8,228 bases of DNA from Planctomycetota bacterium (GTDB lineage: Bacteria; Planctomycetota; Phycisphaerae; Phycisphaerales; UBA1924): positions 1-8,228 of the forward strand of contig JAFLCM010000096.1 of the NCBI GenBank assembly GCA_017303565.1. Reading direction: 5' to 3'. The position numbers and the translations under genes were made by a program. Within the stretch, counting starts at the first letter, position 1; each line of letters starts with the position of its first letter. Under the pieces are notes generated by a model, which saw only the letters and a list, made by a program, of their open reading frames with translations, was not told the DNA's origin and searched no databases. This document shows positions 5,466-8,228 of the stretch, piece after piece.

Positions 5466-5941
5466 GGGGCGTGGGGCGGTTTGCGTGCGGGATGTGAAGC
5501 GTCCGACGCTTCGGGGTGTTGGAACAGCGACTGGCAGGCACCGGCGGCGCCGGAGGACTCGACGACGGTGCCGAGGGTGGTCTTGCGGAAGGTGGCCTCG
5601 ATCTGCGCGAGCGCGTCGTCGAGGCAGCGGTGCAGCGGGCAGAGCGAGACGTGCAGCGGGTTGTCGAGCGGGCAGCACTCGATGCGGTGGATGGGGTCCA
5701 CGGCGTTAACGATGTCGAGGACGGAGATGGTGGCGGCGTCGCGTGCGAGGACGAACCCGCCGCCGGGCCCGCGGAAGGAGTTCACCAGCCGAGCGGAGAC
5801 AAGGTCGCGGAGGACCTTGGCGAGGTAGCCGGGCGGCACACGGGTCGCGCCGGCGATGACCTCGCAGGTCGAAGATCGGCCGCGCAGGGAGGCGAGGTGG
5901 CTCATGGCCCGGAGGGCGTACTCGACGGTCTGGGAAAGCAT
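5462..5941 (-). CDS. Rrf2-family transcriptional regulator, paralogue 2 (NsrR-like by context)
   Basis: This is a 159-residue Rrf2-family regulator, clearly paralogous to the one at 2916-3374: MLSQTVEYALRAMSHLASL, VPPGYLAKVLRDLVSA, RGPGGGFVLAR and AVDPIHRI all have counterparts there. The cluster-ligand region is C89-C90-P-L-D-N-P-L-H-V-S-L-C101-P-L-H104-R-C106. As in the paralogue, the middle cysteine of the usual triad is missing, but C89 and C106 are extra. The last 25 residues are a Pro/Ala/His-rich tail. The ATG at 5941 has GGAGGT 8 nt upstream, and this site overlaps the nosL stop. There is no room for a separate promoter, so it is made from the nos transcript and overlaps the RIC start as ATGA. 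The pairing with RIC suggests an NO- or Fe-S-responsive regulator; the exact signal is inferred. Confidence 0.92.
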   Translation of the reverse strand: MLSQTVEYALRAMSHLASLRGRSSTCEVIAGATRVPPGYLAKVLRDLVSARLVNSFRGPGGGFVLARDAATISVLDIVNAVDPIHRIECCPLDNPLHVSLCPLHRCLDDALAQIEATFRKTTLGTVVESSGAAGACQSLFQHPEASDASHPARKPPHAP

Positions 5942-5947
5942 GGCGGG

Positions 5948-6466
5948 TTACCTCCGCTGCGTGGATTCGAGGCGCCGCTGCGCCCACCACCGGCGGCGGG
6001 TTTCGAGCAGCCCGGCATAGTCGGTTCTCGCGCCGCCCGCGGCGCTGGCGGCGGAGTCGGCGGCGTCCGTGCTCGCGAAGCCGACCATGCCGGACCCCAT
6101 GGGGGTGGGCAGTTTGTCGGGGGGTGCGATCACGCAGGCGGCGCTCTCGGCGCGGACCCAGGTGCGCTCGGCGTGGTCGCGGAAGTAGCGTTCGATGATG
6201 GTGAACTCAGCGGCGCGGTTGAGTTCGGCGTCGAGCAGGCAGCCGATGTCGTCGTAGAGCAGGTGCGCGCGACGTCCGCTGCCGGGCGGCGTCTCGACGA
6301 CGAGGCCCGCGGCGCAGCGGTCTTCGTTGATGAGCATGCCGCACTCGGCGCACTCGTCGCGGCCCAGCCGCAGGTTGGGCGGTCCGGAGAGCGGTTCACG
6401 GTCGCACCCCGGGACGAGCAGGCACGCCGCCACCGCCGCCGCCATGGTCAATGAGGGAGCGTTCAC
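5948..6466 (-). CDS. nosL: NosL, copper-chaperone lipoprotein for nitrous oxide reductase
   Basis: This is a 172-residue lipoprotein that in the known nos pathway delivers copper to NosZ in the periplasm. A hydrophobic leader ends in LLVPGC21, a lipobox-like site. The NosL core is clear: DECAECGM (C39-x2-C42-G-M44), then a basic stretch before HLLYDDIGCLL, and later TPMGSGMVGFAS. C42 and M44 are the likely Cu(I)-binding region by comparison with the family. The start is GTG at 6466, overlapping the NosY stop as GTGA with GGAGG about 8 nt upstream. An in-frame ATG at 6445 would cut into the signal peptide and is less likely. About 40 residues after GFAS form an Ala/Arg-rich tail. Its place right after nosF and nosY is the classic order. 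Confidence 0.92.
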   Translation of the reverse strand: MNAPSLTMAAAVAACLLVPGCDREPLSGPPNLRLGRDECAECGMLINEDRCAAGLVVETPPGSGRRAHLLYDDIGCLLDAELNRAAEFTIIERYFRDHAERTWVRAESAACVIAPPDKLPTPMGSGMVGFASTDAADSAASAAGGARTDYAGLLETRRRWWAQRRLESTQRR

Positions 6467-7347
6467 AGCGGCGACCTCCGGGAGAAGACCGCGCCGGCGA
6501 AGGCGAGCGGGACGACCAGCCACGCGGCGAGGCACGCGGCGAAGAGCAGGTCGAGGCGACCGCCGAACTCCTCGGACGCGTAGAGGCCCGCGGGGCCGAG
6601 CACGTCCAGCCCGGCATCGACGGTGTGGAGCGACCACATCTTGAACACCTGCAGCGGGTTGGTGAGCGAGAGGGCGAAGAGCGTCTCGATCTTCAGGCGC
6701 ATCGCCATCGCGCCGGCCATGAGGCCGAGGTCGGTCACGAAGACCAGCGCCAGCCACACGAAGACCGCGGTGCCGACCGCGACCGAGGCGCGCCGGGCCA
6801 TCACCGAGATCAGCAGCCCCACGGCGAGCATCGAGGCGGCGAGTGCGAAGGACAGCCCCGCGAGCCAGAGGATGCTGGACGGGCTGGTGCGCAGGCCCTT
6901 GAGGGCGAGCGTCACGGCGCACGCCCCGAGGCCCAGGGCGATGCAGGCGAGCAGGGCGCCGGCGAGGCCGATGAACTTGGCGAGCAGCAGTTCCGCGCGG
7001 GTGATCGGCTGGGCGAGCATGTAGCCGAGCATGCCGCGCTCGCGGTCGGAGGCGATCGAGCCAGCGCCGGCGGTGAGGGCCATGAGGGGCACGACCAGCA
7101 GCACGACGTTGATCAGGCCGGCGGTGGTGCGCCCGAAGCCCGAGAGCCCGACGCCTCCCGCCGCGGCGGCGGAGACGAAGGAGATGCCCAGCCCGAGCGC
7201 CGCGAACGAGAGGGTGTAGAGGAGGAACCAGCGGCTGCGGAGCGCGTCGCGGAGTTCGCGGCGCGCCAGGGTGAGGATGTTGGCGAGGGTGCCGGGTGCG
7301 CGCCCGCCTCGGGCGGTCGCGTGCCGGACGAGTGAAAGGGTGGTCAT
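6463..7347 (-). CDS. nosY: NosY, ABC-2 type permease of the nos maturation system
   Basis: This is a 294-residue inner-membrane permease that pairs with NosF and, in known systems, with periplasmic NosD to move a substrate, thought to be a sulfur species, needed to build the copper-sulfur centre of N2O reductase. After a polar N-terminus comes the cytoplasmic helix ILTLARRELRDALRSRWF and about six membrane helices. NosY-type stretches include SGFGRTTAGLINVVLLVVP, ASDRERGMLGYMLAQPITR and LTNPLQVFKMWSL. The ATG at 7347 overlaps the nosF stop as ATGA, with GGAGG 7 nt upstream. The leader before the first family-like residues is about 22 residues longer than I would expect, so a later start is possible, but the ribosome site favours this one. 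Confidence 0.9.
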   Translation of the reverse strand: MTTLSLVRHATARGGRAPGTLANILTLARRELRDALRSRWFLLYTLSFAALGLGISFVSAAAAGGVGLSGFGRTTAGLINVVLLVVPLMALTAGAGSIASDRERGMLGYMLAQPITRAELLLAKFIGLAGALLACIALGLGACAVTLALKGLRTSPSSILWLAGLSFALAASMLAVGLLISVMARRASVAVGTAVFVWLALVFVTDLGLMAGAMAMRLKIETLFALSLTNPLQVFKMWSLHTVDAGLDVLGPAGLYASEEFGGRLDLLFAACLAAWLVVPLAFAGAVFSRRSPL

Positions 7348-8228
7348 GAGGCGGCCTCCGCTGCGTGCGCGTGGGAAAGGTCACGGGCGCGGGCCTCGGA
7401 GATGACCTCGAAGTCCTCGACGGGCACGCGGGCGTCGGCGAGGAGTCGGAACGGGGCGGCCTTGTGCTCGGCGGCGACGGGGACGAGCAGGCCCACGCCG
7501 TTGAGGCGGGGTGCGAATCCGCCCTCGCGGAGGGCGGACATGGCCCGCTCGCGAGCGGGCGGCGGCACCACGAGGTGCAGGGTCGAGCCGCGGAGGACGG
7601 CGGAGACGAAATCCCGGCAGGGGGCGGTCTCGACGAGGCGGCCCGTCTCCATGACACCCACGCTGGAGGCGAGGGCGCCGACTTCCTCGATGCGGTGGGA
7701 GGCGAACAGCATGGTGCGCCCGGCGCCGCGGAGGCGTCCCAGGAGCGAGACGAACTCGTCGCGGCCCAGGGCGTCGAGGCTGGCGGTCACCTCGTCGAGC
7801 ACGAGCACCGGCGGTTCGCCGAGGAGAGCGATGGCGAGGGCGAGGCGCTGCTTCATTCCGCCGGAGAGTTCGCGGACGCGCTTGGCGTGCTGGCCCTCGA
7901 GGCCGACGCCAGCGAGGGCCGGCGCGATCGCCGGGCGACCCAGGCCCTTGAGGCGCGAGAAGAGGTCGATGGCCTCGCCGACGCCGAGGTCGTCGTAGAA
8001 ACCCAGTTCCTGCGGCACGTAGCCGATGAGCAGGCGGGCGCGTTTGCCCTGCCTGCGCACGTCGAGCCCGGCGACGCGGATGCTCCCCTCGAATCGGAGC
8101 AGGCCCAGGACGCAACGGATGAGGCTGGTCTTGCCCGCGCCGTTGGCGCCCCAGAGCGCGAGGCTGCTGCCCTCGGGGACGGAGAGGGTGACGTTGTCGA
8201 CGGCGCGGGTGCGGCCGAATCGCATGGT
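7344..8228 (-). CDS. nosF: NosF, ABC ATPase of the nos maturation system (5' end missing)
   Basis: This is an ABC transporter ATPase driving NosY. Counting from the ATG at 8225: Walker A GANGAGKTS (26-34), Q-loop YVPQE (Q72), signature LSGGMKQR (120-127), Walker B VLVLDEVTASLD (140-151, catalytic E145) and H-loop ASHR (H177), so all catalytic motifs are intact. About 90 further residues form the C-terminal extension seen in NosF-like ATPases. The codon before the ATG at 8225 is ACC (Thr) and still open. ABC ATPases usually have 10 or so residues before the RFGRTRAVD segment, so that Met is probably internal and the true start lies beyond the right edge. The NosF name rests on the following nosY and nosL genes. 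Confidence 0.9.
   Translation of the reverse strand, partial: TMRFGRTRAVDNVTLSVPEGSSLALWGANGAGKTSLIRCVLGLLRFEGSIRVAGLDVRRQGKRARLLIGYVPQELGFYDDLGVGEAIDLFSRLKGLGRPAIAPALAGVGLEGQHAKRVRELSGGMKQRLALAIALLGEPPVLVLDEVTASLDALGRDEFVSLLGRLRGAGRTMLFASHRIEEVGALASSVGVMETGRLVETAPCRDFVSAVLRGSTLHLVVPPPARERAMSALREGGFAPRLNGVGLLVPVAAEHKAAPFRLLADARVPVEDFEVISEARARDLSHAHAAEAAS

Noticed and set aside
5516..6454. 312-codon open frame on the + strand
   Set aside because: It is antisense to the Rrf2 paralogue 2 and nosL genes, with a low-complexity Gly/Ala/Glu translation and no recognisable domain.
6451..7335. 294-codon + strand frame, very Glu/Arg/Gly rich
   Set aside because: It mirrors nosY almost exactly and arises from codon bias of the real gene.

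Overview
The window is very GC-rich and gene-dense, and looks like a chromosome segment of a planctomycete, most likely of the Phycisphaerae. This is an inference from three protein styles that co-occur there: a secreted protein ending in a VPAPGG / hydrophobic / RRRR sorting tail, a secreted protein ending in paired dockerin-type repeats with the FLGRFG signature, and a type IV prepilin-like protein with GFTLVE and a C-terminal DGHAE motif. No rRNA, tRNA, insertion sequence, integrase or CRISPR array was seen.

Layout, left to right. Positions 1-664 hold no supported gene. They contain C/T-rich low-complexity DNA, a 7-bp tandem array (160-228), and an AT-rich patch with a candidate promoter in front of the only plus-strand gene, a PEP-CTERM-like secreted protein (665-1333). 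A strong symmetrical hairpin (1380-1423) separates it from everything to the right, which is on the minus strand and is read from right to left.

The minus-strand genes in transcription order are: nosF (ABC ATPase, 5' end cut by the window edge), nosY (ABC-2 permease), nosL (copper-chaperone lipoprotein), an Rrf2-family regulator, a RIC/YtfE/ScdA di-iron hemerythrin-like protein, a four-helix CopD-like membrane protein, and a Cys-rich lipoprotein with a TRASH-like motif. After a 116-bp gap with an AT-rich island come a second Rrf2 paralogue, a prepilin-like protein and a dockerin-repeat secreted protein.

The first seven minus-strand genes are tightly coupled. Five of the six junctions are 4-nt ATGA or GTGA stop/start overlaps, and the sixth is a 6-nt gap. 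NosF, NosY and NosL are maturation factors for the copper enzyme nitrous oxide reductase, so nosZ and nosD probably lie upstream, beyond the right edge. Fusing this block to an Rrf2 regulator and a RIC protein suggests one transcriptional unit that joins N2O-reductase assembly, sensing of NO or Fe-S status, iron-centre repair, and periplasmic metal handling by the CopD-like and TRASH-like proteins. The most interesting parts are this mixed operon, the two Rrf2 paralogues that keep only the outer cysteines of the usual cluster-binding triad, and the unfamiliar Cys-rich lipoprotein.
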